Numbered from the stretch's first letter, positions 45,620 through 55,107 are shown. The stretch: 64,000 nt of DNA from Bacteroidota bacterium (GCA_016717325.1 JADKFV010000003.1:186001-250000), one strand, 5' to 3'. The notes: a model not told the origin generated them from the letters alone. Program-made: numbers and translations.

Positions 45620-46615
45620 TTACTCCACCATCAAATTGCAACCCCGCACATCACTATCATCATATCGGCCAAGGATTTCGAAAGTGCCATCGGGATTTAT
45701 TTTTCCTAAATCTTGCGTAGCAATAAAAGCGCAAGAAAAAATATTAGCAAGGTCAATCACATTTACCCCACCACGCGTTGCATTTGTTTTTATTGCCAAT
45801 GGATCATTTACTTCGCGCAAGAGAATTTTTACATGAGCAGGGTTAGTAAATTTACCATAGCCTTTGGAGTAGCATTGGCTCAACATTTCTGTCATGCCAT
45901 ATTCCGAATGAATGGCGTTTACATGGAAAGCATTTTTTAAAATGGTATGCACTTCACTTCGCACCATTTCAGTGCGCTTGCCTTTCATTCCTCCGGTTTC
46001 CATTATGATTACATCTTTCATGTGTTGAGGAAATGCTTCTGAAAAATCCAATAATGCATAAGTAACACCAAGCAAAATAGTTTTTGTGTTATTATCTTTT
46101 AATTGTTGTATTGTGTTATTCAATTTTTCGAAATCGTGTAAATAAAATCCGCTTGATTCATGTTTGCTTTTTCGAATCATATAGTCGCACATATACACAA
46201 GTGACGAGCCTTCGCGTTCGAGGTATGAAGGCAGCAAGGCAATGAAGCAATAGTCTTGTACAGGACCGTAAACTTCTTCGAAACATTTGATAAAACTTTT
46301 TTCATATATCGAAACATCGGCCACTAAATGTTGCGAAGCCTGTTGGCCGGTAGTTCCCGAACTGGTAAATATTTTTTCAATCTTTTTTTCATCACATATC
46401 ACTTGGTGACTCTTGAAAAAACTTCCAGGTAAAAATGGAATCTTAGTGTAGTGATCAATCTTTGCAGCATTAATTTTTAATGCATCACAATATTGACGGT
46501 ATATAATTACATGATTGTATTGAAAGTGAAAAAGCTCCAGGGCCATTTCATTAAAATCAAAATCATTGGAAAATATTTTCTCGGCAAATGATATGGCGTC
46601 AAAATTATTTGCCAT
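45620..46615 (-). CDS. LuxE/PaaK-like acyl-protein synthetase
   Basis: 331 residues. An adenylate-forming motif SSGTTGQ (near residue 89), plus SLVYMCDYMI, KTILLGVTYALLDF, ETGGMKGKR and SEYGMTEMLSQ, as in LuxE acyl-protein synthetase and phenylacetate-CoA ligase relatives. LuxE activates fatty acids and passes them to a reductase; no LuxC/D are present. The start lies 3 bases after the nadB stop: last gene of the fdx-pyrC-DUF4296-nadB-luxE operon. Possible role: activation of a carboxylic acid, not established. Confidence 0.78.
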   Translation of the reverse strand: MANNFDAISFAEKIFSNDFDFNEMALELFHFQYNHVIIYRQYCDALKINAAKIDHYTKIPFLPGSFFKSHQVICDEKKIEKIFTSSGTTGQQASQHLVADVSIYEKSFIKCFEEVYGPVQDYCFIALLPSYLEREGSSLVYMCDYMIRKSKHESSGFYLHDFEKLNNTIQQLKDNNTKTILLGVTYALLDFSEAFPQHMKDVIIMETGGMKGKRTEMVRSEVHTILKNAFHVNAIHSEYGMTEMLSQCYSKGYGKFTNPAHVKILLREVNDPLAIKTNATRGGVNVIDLANIFSCAFIATQDLGKINPDGTFEILGRYDDSDVRGCNLMVE

Positions 46616-46618
46616 ATT

Positions 46619-48187
46619 CTAACTAAGTATATTGTCAAGGTTATAATGCAATCCTTTGTTTTCGGGATTGACCATTGCCGCTTTTACAATTATATAAGCC
46701 ACGTTTATCAGGTTGCGCAACTCACACAATTTTTGTGATAAAACAGTGCGGCCGTATAGCGCTTCGGTTTCGCCATATATAATGCGAAGCCTGTCCATAG
46801 CGCGTTTTAGCCGTTGATTGCTTCGAACAATACCCACATAATTGCTCATCACATTTTGCAACTCATTCAGGTTTTCGGTAATCAAAATCATTTCGTTGGG
46901 TTGCGTAGTGCCTTCTGCATTCCAGTTGGGCACAGTACTATTAAAGGTGCGTGAGCTTAAATTATCTACACTGTGCTTTGCTGCACGATGTGCAAAAACT
47001 AATGCCTCGAGTAATGAGTTTGATGCAAGCCGATTGGCACCATGCAAACCTGTTGATGCACATTCACCTACTGCGTATAAATTTGCAATACTACTACATC
47101 CATTTTCGTCCACATGTATACCACCGCACATATAATGACATGCAGGTACCACAGGAATCATTTTTGTTGCGGTATCAATTCCAATGCTCAAACACTTTTT
47201 ATAAATATTTGGAAAGTGATTGATAAATGCATCTTTATCACAATCGTGACAATCGAGAAACATACTTTCTTCGCCACGCTTTTTCATTTCGTTATCTATT
47301 GCACGTGCAACAATATCGCGGGGAGCGAGCGATTTGCGTTCATCATACAAATGCATAAATTCTTCGCCATCTTCGTTTTTCAATATGCCGCCAAACCCGC
47401 GCACAGCCTCCGATATAAGGAAGCAAGGATGTTCACCCGGGTTGTACAATGCTGTAGGATGAAATTGTATGTACTCCATATTTGCCACATTGCCTTTTGC
47501 TCTATATACCATTGCAACACCATCGCCAGTTGCTATTTTTGGGTTGGTAGTAGTTTTGTAAACATGGCCAGCACCGCCCGTTGCCATCAATGTAGTGCGG
47601 GCAAGAATTGTTTCTATTTCTTTGGTTTGTAAATTAAGGACATAAGCACCATAACATTCAATACCCTCCATACCACGTTTTACTTCCACACCTAAATGGT
47701 GTTGTGTAATAACATCAACAGCAAAATAATGTGTATGCATTGTGATGTTTTTGTGTGCGTGAATTTGTTCGAGCAAAGTAGTTTCAATTTCGAGCCCGGT
47801 CACATCTTTGTGATGTAGTATGCGATGTTCACTGTGTCCACCTTCTCGCGCAAGGTCATAATTGCCATCGGGCTTACGGTCGAAATCTGTGCCCCATTCT
47901 ATTAGCTCGCGTACACGTTCGCTGCCTTCTGTTACCACTATGCGCACAATTTTTTCATCACATTCACCATCACCTGCAATAAGTGTATCAGCAATATGTT
48001 TTTCGAAACTATCAGAAGGAACAAGCACAGCGGCAATTCCACCCTGAGCATATTTTGTGTTCGATTCATCTTCATCGGCTTTTGTAATAATGGCCACAGT
48101 GCCATGATCGGCCACTTTCAAGGCATAGGTTAATCCTGCAATGCCCGATCCTATTATTAAAAAATCTACTTCTTGTTGTTTGCTCAT
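46619..48187 (-). CDS. nadB: L-aspartate oxidase
   Basis: 522 residues from ATG at 48187. FAD-binding GSGIAGLTYALKVADHG, TKYAQGGIAAV, EGGHSEHRILHHKDVTG, EYIQFHPTALY, and ACHYMCGGIHVDENG. It oxidises L-aspartate to iminoaspartate for NAD synthesis. NadA and NadC are not in the window. Spacing is 11 bases from the DUF4296 lipoprotein gene and 3 bases to the LuxE-like gene. Confidence 0.93.
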   Translation of the reverse strand: MSKQQEVDFLIIGSGIAGLTYALKVADHGTVAIITKADEDESNTKYAQGGIAAVLVPSDSFEKHIADTLIAGDGECDEKIVRIVVTEGSERVRELIEWGTDFDRKPDGNYDLAREGGHSEHRILHHKDVTGLEIETTLLEQIHAHKNITMHTHYFAVDVITQHHLGVEVKRGMEGIECYGAYVLNLQTKEIETILARTTLMATGGAGHVYKTTTNPKIATGDGVAMVYRAKGNVANMEYIQFHPTALYNPGEHPCFLISEAVRGFGGILKNEDGEEFMHLYDERKSLAPRDIVARAIDNEMKKRGEESMFLDCHDCDKDAFINHFPNIYKKCLSIGIDTATKMIPVVPACHYMCGGIHVDENGCSSIANLYAVGECASTGLHGANRLASNSLLEALVFAHRAAKHSVDNLSSRTFNSTVPNWNAEGTTQPNEMILITENLNELQNVMSNYVGIVRSNQRLKRAMDRLRIIYGETEALYGRTVLSQKLCELRNLINVAYIIVKAAMVNPENKGLHYNLDNILS

Positions 48188-48198
48188 TATCAATTTTG

Positions 48199-48537
48199 TT
48201 ACTTCTTCAATTCTTCTTTTTCCAGTTCCGTAATAATTTTATCGTAAATGTCTTTCATTTTGTCTGCATGTTCCGAATAATATTTCAAACTCTTTTCAAA
48301 TGTTGGTTTGTCGGTATCATGTTTTTTAAAAACGAATTTATAATAGCTGGCAGCTTTTGTCCCTTCGTTGGCCATGATGCCTTCGGTATAAATTGCTGCA
48401 TCTGCCAACATCAAATCTTTTAATACTGCGCGCATTTTTGGCTCGGCAAGTATTCCCTCTGGCAACGTTTCTTTTTTGTTTCCACAACTTTGAATCAAAA
48501 ATAAAATTATTGCGAAAGAATATATTTCCAGTTTCAT
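48199..48537 (-). CDS. DUF4296 lipoprotein
   Basis: 112 residues. Lipobox LIQSC (Cys18), then an alpha-helical core (MRAVLKDLMLADAAIYTEG ... YYKFVFKKHDTDKPTFEKSLKYYSEHADKMKDIYDKIITELEKE) with the YY.FVFKKH..DKPTFEKSLKYY motif of DUF4296. Widespread in Bacteroidota, often beside pyrC; function unknown. 18 bases separate it from pyrC. Confidence 0.8.
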   Translation of the reverse strand: MKLEIYSFAIILFLIQSCGNKKETLPEGILAEPKMRAVLKDLMLADAAIYTEGIMANEGTKAASYYKFVFKKHDTDKPTFEKSLKYYSEHADKMKDIYDKIITELEKEELKK

Positions 48538-48555
48538 TTGTTGAAATAATAAATT

Positions 48556-49899
48556 TTACTCCCTGTCGAATGTTAATCGTTGTCCATTGCTGCCTTCAAT
48601 AATATTGCCATTATCGTATACAATATTTCCGTTTACAAAAGTAGTAATAACGGTAGCTGTAAACGTTGTACCTTCCATTGGTGACCAACCGCATTTATAC
48701 AATAAATTATTTTTTTGTACGGTGTAAGGTTTATTTATATCAACTAAAACCAAATCGGCAGAATATCCCTCGCGAATAAAACCGCGTTTGTGCACATTAA
48801 AACAAATTGCCGGAGCATGACACATTTTTTCTATTACACGTGTTAACGGAATTTTGCCTTCAGCACTTTTGGTCAACATAGCCTGCACTGCATGTTGCAC
48901 TAATGGCCCGCCTGATGGTGCTTGCCAGTAATGTTGTGTTTTCTCTTCCAAAGTGTGTGGCGCATGATCGGTTGCAATAATGTCGATGCGGTTGTCTAAT
49001 AATGCTGCCCATACAGCATCGCGATCTGCCGATGTTTTTATGGATGGATTCCATTTTATAAAGTTGCCTTTAGTTTTATAATCCTCATCGCAAAACCACA
49101 GGTGATGTATACATGCTTCACTCGTAATTCGTTTTTGTGCTAAAGGAATATCATTGCCAAACAGTGCTGTTTCTTTTGCAGTTGATATATGTAAAATGTG
49201 TAAACGTGTATTGTGTTTTTTTGCCATTTCAACAGCCATACTGCTCGATAAGTAACAGGCCTCTTCACTACGAATGCGGCCATGCATAGTAACGTTGGCA
49301 GCATCACCATATTTTTCTTTATACAATTCCAGGTTCGATTTTATGGTAGCTTCGTCTTCGCAATGTGTGGCAATTAGCAAATCTGCCTTGCTAAAAACTG
49401 CTTCTAATGTTTGTTTATTATCGACCAACATACTGCCGGTAGAAGAACCCATAAATATTTTTATGCCACACACATTTTTTTTATCGGTGCGTAGTACCTC
49501 CTCCAAATTGTCGTTGGATGTGCCCATAAAAAAGGAAAAATTTGCCAGCGATTTTTGTGCACCTATTTCATATTTTTCTTGCAATAATTTTTGTGTCAGT
49601 GCCGGTGGATTGGTGTTTGGCATTTCCATGTATGAGGTGATTCCACCTGCAACAGATGCACGTGATTCGGTATAAATCTCGCCTTTGTGAGTAAGCCCGG
49701 GTTCACGAAAATGTACCTGATCATCTATAGCTCCGGGCATCAACATAAGTGCTTCGGCATTAATTTCTATTGCATTGACGGCATTGCTAATCTGCTTGTC
49801 AATTTTTTGAATGATGCCATTGCTTATCAATACATCAGCATGATTTTCCGTGCCCTCATTTACAACAAGTGCATTGCGAATAATATACGACTTATCCAT
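48556..49899 (-). CDS. pyrC: Dihydroorotase
   Basis: 447 residues. Cyclises carbamoyl-aspartate to dihydroorotate in pyrimidine synthesis. DDQVHFREPGLTHKGEIYTES at the metal site, MEMPNTNP, HILHISTAKE, and TDHAPHT with the catalytic Asp. The usual first HxH is QxH here. Its ATG overlaps the ferredoxin stop by 8 bases, so translation of the two is coupled. Confidence 0.9.
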   Translation of the reverse strand: MDKSYIIRNALVVNEGTENHADVLISNGIIQKIDKQISNAVNAIEINAEALMLMPGAIDDQVHFREPGLTHKGEIYTESRASVAGGITSYMEMPNTNPPALTQKLLQEKYEIGAQKSLANFSFFMGTSNDNLEEVLRTDKKNVCGIKIFMGSSTGSMLVDNKQTLEAVFSKADLLIATHCEDEATIKSNLELYKEKYGDAANVTMHGRIRSEEACYLSSSMAVEMAKKHNTRLHILHISTAKETALFGNDIPLAQKRITSEACIHHLWFCDEDYKTKGNFIKWNPSIKTSADRDAVWAALLDNRIDIIATDHAPHTLEEKTQHYWQAPSGGPLVQHAVQAMLTKSAEGKIPLTRVIEKMCHAPAICFNVHKRGFIREGYSADLVLVDINKPYTVQKNNLLYKCGWSPMEGTTFTATVITTFVNGNIVYDNGNIIEGSNGQRLTFDRE

Positions 49900-50202
49900 T
49901 TTTTAAAACTAAACGTGCTACAGGAGCATTGTTTTTTAAATGACTTTCTACTATTTCGTCCACATCGGTTACTTGCACATTGCCGTAATATACCCCTTCG
50001 GGATAAACCACAATGGTAGGCCCTGTGTCACATGCATCAAGGCATCCGGCACGTTGGGTGCGTATAGGAAAATCTATTGCATGGTCCTTTATACTTTTTT
50101 AAATGCCTGCAATAATGCCAAGCTATGTTCGTTGCCACAACTTTTTCTGTCACTATTTATACGCTCATTCATACAAATAAATATATGCTTATCAAATTTC
50201 AT
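49892..50202 (-). CDS. Thioredoxin-like [2Fe-2S] ferredoxin, one-base frameshift
   Basis: Not visible as one ORF. From ATG at 50202 the frame gives MKFDKHIFICMNERINSDRK, SCGNEHSLALLQAFKK and then a stop. In the next frame the protein continues SIKDHAIDFPIRTQRAGCLDACDTGPTIVVYPEGVYYGNV ... to a stop overlapping pyrC. Six T at 50095-50100 where seven would fit explains the break. The corrected product is about 103 residues with Cys10, Cys22, Cys54 and Cys58, the ligand pattern of NuoE/Shethna-type thioredoxin-fold ferredoxins. First gene of the pyrC operon; electron partner unknown. Confidence 0.75.
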
Positions 50203-50394
50203 ATTATAATTTTATGTGCCAAAGATAACCATTTCGCTTTTTACTTTCCGGTTTTTTTGTAACACATATAGCACAAACTTATTTTTACTTACATGTGTGA
50301 AAGCTTAACTTTATATCAAAGAAATTGTTTTATGTGGCTCTTATAGAATATACTAATTTTGCTCATTGTGATTAAAACTTTATTTTACTGAACT

Positions 50395-50667
50395 ATGCAT
50401 AAAAAATCATTTTCACCGTTTAACTTCAAAATAGAAAGTCACAACAATAAAGTGAGGATAGTAATTTTGAAAGACGATTTGGAAATAGCTTGCAGAACGG
50501 AGCAAAAAAGAATCGTATCGAATTTTTTGAATTCCTCAGGCGAGCGAATATTCAAAGGCCGTTTGCAACTATTAAGTAACCAAAATGAAATATTGGTTTT
50601 TGTAAAGAATGAATTGGTTTATGAAATAAGCAAGGAAGCTTTTGCAAAAATGCTGGCAAATTCATAA
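50395..50667 (+). CDS. Small protein of unknown function
   Basis: 90 residues, mostly beta-strand-like with basic patches (KIESHNNKVRIVILKDDLEIACRTEQKR, NFLNSSGERIFKGRLQLLSNQNEILVFVKNELVYEISKEAFAKML). No signal peptide and no motif recognised. It lies 30 bases before the archaemetzincin-like gene and may be cotranscribed with it. Confidence 0.5.
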   Translation: MHKKSFSPFNFKIESHNNKVRIVILKDDLEIACRTEQKRIVSNFLNSSGERIFKGRLQLLSNQNEILVFVKNELVYEISKEAFAKMLANS

Positions 50668-50697
50668 TGCTTTTGTGATGATATTAAAATCAAAGAA

Positions 50698-51336
50698 ATG
50701 AAAAATACACTTTCGATAAGTTTTTCTATTATCGGGATAGGAGGTTTAATTTCAGCAATTTTATTTTCCTTTTCGGCTTGCAATCATGCTGCAAATAATT
50801 TTGCAAGCCATGACAATAATAATGTTTCAATCATTATTCAACCTTACAATGATATGCCCAAAGAATACACTCAATTTGTGTATAGTGAATTGGGCAAAGT
50901 ATATTCAAATTTAAAAATAAATAAACCGATTGCAATGCCGCACACTACGTGGTATGAACCAAAAGCGAGATACCGTGCCGATTCGCTCATCCGAATTTTG
51001 AGTAGAAGCGCAGGCGATAATACTGTGATTATAGGCCTAACTACCAAAGATATAAGCCACACAAATAGCAATATTGTTGACTATGGAATTATGGGACTTG
51101 GATTTTGTCCGGGAAAGGCGTGCATCGTTTCCACGTTTAGATTGCGCAAAAAAAATGTAAAAGTGCAGTTGTATAAAATTGCCATTCATGAACTTGGGCA
51201 TACACAAGGGTTGCCACATTGTGCCGACACCACTTGTTATATGCGCGATGCAGAAGGAAAAAACCATACTCAATATCTTAATGCGTTTTGTGTATCATGT
51301 AAACATAAACTCGAAAACAGGGGTTGGCATTTTTAG
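50698..51336 (+). CDS. Archaemetzincin-like zinc protease lipoprotein
   Basis: 212 residues. Lipobox SFSAC (Cys28), then a catalytic region with HELGHTQGLPHC at residues 164-175, Cys180, Met182, and Cys198/Cys201. This is the archaemetzincin signature: HExxHxxGxxH, the zinc-site cysteines that follow, and the 'Met' of the metzincin turn. The archaemetzincin core is normally cytosolic; here a lipoprotein signal would place it on the cell envelope. No partner protein is recognised. Confidence 0.8.
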   Translation: MKNTLSISFSIIGIGGLISAILFSFSACNHAANNFASHDNNNVSIIIQPYNDMPKEYTQFVYSELGKVYSNLKINKPIAMPHTTWYEPKARYRADSLIRILSRSAGDNTVIIGLTTKDISHTNSNIVDYGIMGLGFCPGKACIVSTFRLRKKNVKVQLYKIAIHELGHTQGLPHCADTTCYMRDAEGKNHTQYLNAFCVSCKHKLENRGWHF

Positions 51337-51921
51337 TTAAAACAATAAACACCTATGTAGGTTTTTGTTTATCATTTTTTAGTCCCGGAGGGGCATGACT
51401 TTGGTAATACTGAAAACGCAATTGAAATCAAGTCCAGTAGAGTCGAAATATTTGGTTGTCATTTTTTAGTCCCGGAGGGACGGCATTTTGGTAATACTGA
51501 AAAACCAACTGAAAGCAAGTCCCATAGGGACGACATTTTTCTTATCGTCAAACATCTGGATTAAAATTTCGTCCTTACAGGACTTTCTTTTTTGATTTGA
51601 TTGTTTCTACCAAAATGCCGTCCCTACGGGACTTTCAAGGTTTCATTTAAAATTTGAAAATTAAATTATGCAAACAATTATGTTTCTTTTCATTTAAAAA
51701 TTGTTACCACAAAAGGTTTGAATACAAATTGTGAAAAATCGCGCCTTCGTGTTTTGGCAGCCAAAAAATAAATCTTTGCAGTATTACAAAAATTAGTTGC
51801 TCCTTGGTTTTTTCTAAAAGAAAAAATGTGTTCATTTATTTCTTGAATTAGAAAAAATATGCTGATTGGCTTTGATTGACATTCCGCATTTTAATTACAA
51901 TATTTATTTAGAACAAAATTT
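51337..51921. repeat. Spacer with REP-like paired inverted repeats
   Basis: 51378-51465 and 51466-51556 are two similar ~90-base units beginning attttttagtcccggagg and containing ttggtaatactgaaa. From 51570 to 51645 the same sequence appears inverted (ccaaaatgccgtccctacgg ... gactttc). Each unit carries short palindromes gtccc-(a/t)-gggac. The rest (51650-51921) is plain AT-rich spacer. No transposase gene is nearby. Confidence 0.7.
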
Positions 51922-52395
51922 ATGATAGAACAAACAGCAAAAGAAAACACACCAAAATTCATTTTTCGCGAAGCTACCATTGAAGATATTCCACAAATAC
52001 AAATAGTGCGCAATGCTGTAAAAGAGAATATGCTTTCGAATCCAAATTTAGTGACCGATGCTGATTGTGTTGAATTTATTACCGTGCGTGGTAAGGGTTG
52101 GGTTTGTGAAATTGAGAATAAAATTGTTGGCTTTTCCATTGTTGACTTAATAGAAAATAATATTTGGGCATTGTTTGTTGATCCCGATTTTGATAAGCGT
52201 GGAATTGGAAAACGCTTGCATGATATGATGCTCGATTGGTATTTTAAACAAACCACTAAAGCCGTTTGGCTTGGCACTGCACCGGGCACACGTGCCGAAA
52301 AATTTTATCGCACCGCAGGCTGGAGAGAAATAGGGATGCATGGTGCCAAAGAAATAAAATTTGAAATGTGTTGTGAGGATTGGACCAGAAAATAA
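51922..52395 (+). CDS. GNAT family N-acetyltransferase
   Basis: 157 residues. GNAT fold with motif A FVDPDFDKRGIGKRLHDMML (Arg/Gly-x-Gly for CoA), preceded by IWALFV and followed by WLGTAPGTRAEKFYRTAGWREIG. Typical stand-alone acetyltransferase; acceptor unknown. A bidirectional terminator separates it from convergent glnN. Confidence 0.85.
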   Translation: MIEQTAKENTPKFIFREATIEDIPQIQIVRNAVKENMLSNPNLVTDADCVEFITVRGKGWVCEIENKIVGFSIVDLIENNIWALFVDPDFDKRGIGKRLHDMMLDWYFKQTTKAVWLGTAPGTRAEKFYRTAGWREIGMHGAKEIKFEMCCEDWTRK

Positions 52396-52424
52396 ATTAA
52401 ATGTGTGAGTAATATTTGTTTTCA

Positions 52425-52457
52425 TAAAAAAAAGCCGCAATCACTTGCGGCTTTTTG
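52425..52457. terminator. Bidirectional terminator between the GNAT gene and glnN
   Basis: AAAAGCCGCAA / TTGCGGCTTTT stem with a 4-base loop, A-run before, T-run after. Confidence 0.85.
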
Positions 52458-52477
52458 TCTTATAAATATTTTTTCGT

Positions 52478-54667
52478 TTATCTGATATGCAACATTTCGC
52501 GGTACTTTGGCAATGGCCACAGTTCGTCACTCACAATTACTTCCATATTATCGGCAGCATCACGAATTTCGCCAAAATATTTTTTTACTTTATCGCAATA
52601 GGCAATTGCTTTTGCTCGTGCTGTGGTAATGTTGTTTGCTTTATTTCGTTCGGCAACCATACCATCGATATTTGTTTTTATGGTCATCAATCCTGCTGAT
52701 ATTTCTTTTATCATATCCATTTGTACTTTAGTATTATTTGCTTTCAATCCTATATCGTGCATGGCTTCTACATTTTGAGCAAGTTGTGTTTGATATTTTA
52801 TAGCGGCAGGAATTATGTGATTGATTGCGAGGTCTTCAATAACGCGTGATTCAATTTCCATTTTCTTAATATAATCTTCTAACAAAATTTCGTGACGTGC
52901 TTCGGCCTCACGGTGCGAAAATATCCCGGTAGTCTCAAATAGTTTTAATGACTCTTTACTCACCATAGCATCTAATGCAAGTGGGGTAGTGGTGATGTTT
53001 GATAGTCCACGTTTCTTGGCTTCTTTTACCCACTCATCGCTATAGCCATTGCCTTCGAATAAAATGCGCTTGGATGCTACAATATATTCGCGCAGCACTT
53101 TTAAAATAGCTTCATCTTTATTAACATTTTTATTGATGAGTGCATCCACTTCTTTTTTAAATGATGTAAGTTGGTTGGCGACTATTGTATTTAAAACCAT
53201 CATAGCATGCGAACAATTTGCAGACGAACCCACAGCACGGAACTCGAATTTATTTCCTGTAAATGCAAATGGCGATGTGCGATTACGATCGGTGTTGTCT
53301 AATAAAATTTCGGGCAACTTGCCAATGCCTAATTTAAGATCTGTTTTTTCTTCGGGTGTCATTTTTTCTTTTGTCACCTTTTTTTCCAAATCGTTGAGCA
53401 CTGCAGTTAATTGCGCACCTGCAAATATCGACATGATGGCCGGTGGTGCTTCGTTGGCGCCTAAGCGATGATCGTTGCTTGATGATGCAATGGATGCACG
53501 CAACAAATCGGCATGTTCATAAACGGCTTTAATTGTATTGATAAAAAAAGTAAGAAACTGCAAATTGCTTTTTGGATTTCCGCCTGGTGAAAAAAGATTT
53601 TTTCCGGTGTTGGTAGCAAGACTCCAGTTATTATGCTTGCCACTTCCATTAATGCCTGCATATGGTTTTTCGTGCAGCAATACTTTGAAGTGATGTCTGC
53701 GTGCAACTTTATCCATCATATCCATCAGCAACTGATTATGATCTACAGCCAAGTTTATTTCTTCGAAAATAGGTGCACACTCAAACTGACTTGGTGCTAC
53801 TTCGTTGTGGCGCGTTTTTAATGGGATACCGAGTTTGAAAGCCTCTGTTTCGAACTCTACCATAAATGCGTATACGCGCGATGGAATGCTTCCAAAATAA
53901 TGGTCCTCCATTTGCTGCCCTTTTGCAGGTGCATGTCCAAACACAGTGCGGCCGGTTGATTTCAAATCGGGGCGCGCATTAAACAATGCCGTATCTATCA
54001 AAAAATATTCTTGCTCTATTCCTAAAGTCGGTGATACTTTACTCACATTTTTATCGAATAACTGACACACATCAACTGCGGCTTTATCTATGGCATGCAA
54101 TGCTTTCATCAATGGTGCTTTGTAGTCCAAAGTTTCGCCCGTGTACGATACAAATATGGTAGGAATGCAAAGTGTTTTTCCTGATTGGCTCTCGATTATA
54201 AATGCGGGTGACGAAGGATCCCAGGCTGTGTACCCACGTGCTTCAAAAGTATTGCGAATACCACCACTGGGAAAACTCGAAGCATCAGGTTCCTGTTGCA
54301 CAAGTGCGCTGCTCGAAAAATTTTCCATCGGCCGGCCATCGTGCAACTCGAAAAAGGCATCGTGCTTTTCGGCTGTGTTGCCGGTGAGTGGCTGAAACCA
54401 ATGTGTGTAATGTGTTGCACCTTTGCCCATTGCCCAGGTTTTCATTGCGGTAGCAACCTGCTCCGCCACTTTGCGATCGATGCGTTGGCCGGTTTCGGTG
54501 GCGGCATTCATCTGGTTATAAATTTCTTTCGATAAGCATTTGTGCATCGCTTCCTTATTGAAAACATTGCAGGCAAAAAAGTCCGAAATTTTTTCTCCCG
54601 GTGCAGTGAAAGCAACCGGCATACGCGAATTGCATTCTTCAACAGCTTTAAATCTGATAGTACCCAT
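52478..54667 (-). CDS. glnN: Glutamine synthetase type III
   Basis: 729 residues, the length of GSIII (about 700-730; GSI is about 450). Motifs include THYTHWFQPLTG, GIEQEYFLID, KTRHNEVAPSQFE, GINGSGKHNNWSLAT and NRTSPFAFTGNKFEFRAVGSSANCSHAMM. It makes glutamine from glutamate, ammonia and ATP. GSIII is frequent in Bacteroidota. Divergent from the lolC-like gene across a 440-base spacer. Confidence 0.96.
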   Translation of the reverse strand: MGTIRFKAVEECNSRMPVAFTAPGEKISDFFACNVFNKEAMHKCLSKEIYNQMNAATETGQRIDRKVAEQVATAMKTWAMGKGATHYTHWFQPLTGNTAEKHDAFFELHDGRPMENFSSSALVQQEPDASSFPSGGIRNTFEARGYTAWDPSSPAFIIESQSGKTLCIPTIFVSYTGETLDYKAPLMKALHAIDKAAVDVCQLFDKNVSKVSPTLGIEQEYFLIDTALFNARPDLKSTGRTVFGHAPAKGQQMEDHYFGSIPSRVYAFMVEFETEAFKLGIPLKTRHNEVAPSQFECAPIFEEINLAVDHNQLLMDMMDKVARRHHFKVLLHEKPYAGINGSGKHNNWSLATNTGKNLFSPGGNPKSNLQFLTFFINTIKAVYEHADLLRASIASSSNDHRLGANEAPPAIMSIFAGAQLTAVLNDLEKKVTKEKMTPEEKTDLKLGIGKLPEILLDNTDRNRTSPFAFTGNKFEFRAVGSSANCSHAMMVLNTIVANQLTSFKKEVDALINKNVNKDEAILKVLREYIVASKRILFEGNGYSDEWVKEAKKRGLSNITTTPLALDAMVSKESLKLFETTGIFSHREAEARHEILLEDYIKKMEIESRVIEDLAINHIIPAAIKYQTQLAQNVEAMHDIGLKANNTKVQMDMIKEISAGLMTIKTNIDGMVAERNKANNITTARAKAIAYCDKVKKYFGEIRDAADNMEVIVSDELWPLPKYREMLHIR

Positions 54668-55107
54668 TTTTATAATTTTGTAAATATTTTGCGCAATGAT
54701 ACTATTTTTTGGGGGGTACTTCCAAATATTTTATTCTTTTTTTGATTGTACCCCCTATTTTTTGAACACTTTGTGTAAAAAAGCATATTATATTTTAAAA
54801 AAGTTCTATTTTCTATTGGAAGTTCAAATAGGATTTTTGTTGCAAAAATTATATTTGGACTAAAGCCAAATGCGAATTATTTAGTCCGTCCGATAAATCG
54901 GACGGCAATGAAAGCTTGCGCGAAAAACTTTGTGCCCTTGCGCCTTTGTGGCAAAAAATTATTCGGCATTCATTCGTGCATTCCCCGACACTCCGGTCGG
55001 GGCAAGCGTGGCAAAAAAGCAAACATGTATTTTGATTAAAAATTCAACCGCAATTTATTTGTAAATAATTTATCTTCTTTCAAAACTATTAAAATTAAAT
55101 TTGGCGC
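54668..55107. other. Spacer between divergent glnN and the permease gene
   Basis: Contains short inverted repeats (about 54889-54905, ccgtccg/cggacgg; about 54987-55006, ccccgac/gtcgggg) and a 'gcccttgcgcctttgtggcaaaa' dispersed word. No ORF or RNA was seen. Promoters of both genes must lie here, but no clear TAnnTTTG box was found. Confidence 0.45.

Noticed and set aside
47114..47632. 172-codon plus-strand ORF opposite nadB
   Set aside because: Antisense of a well-supported gene with normal coding features; no motif.
51378..51645. Possible CRISPR array
   Set aside because: Only two direct units plus an inverted one, unit length about 90, spacers not of equal unique length, no cas genes; fits REP-like elements.
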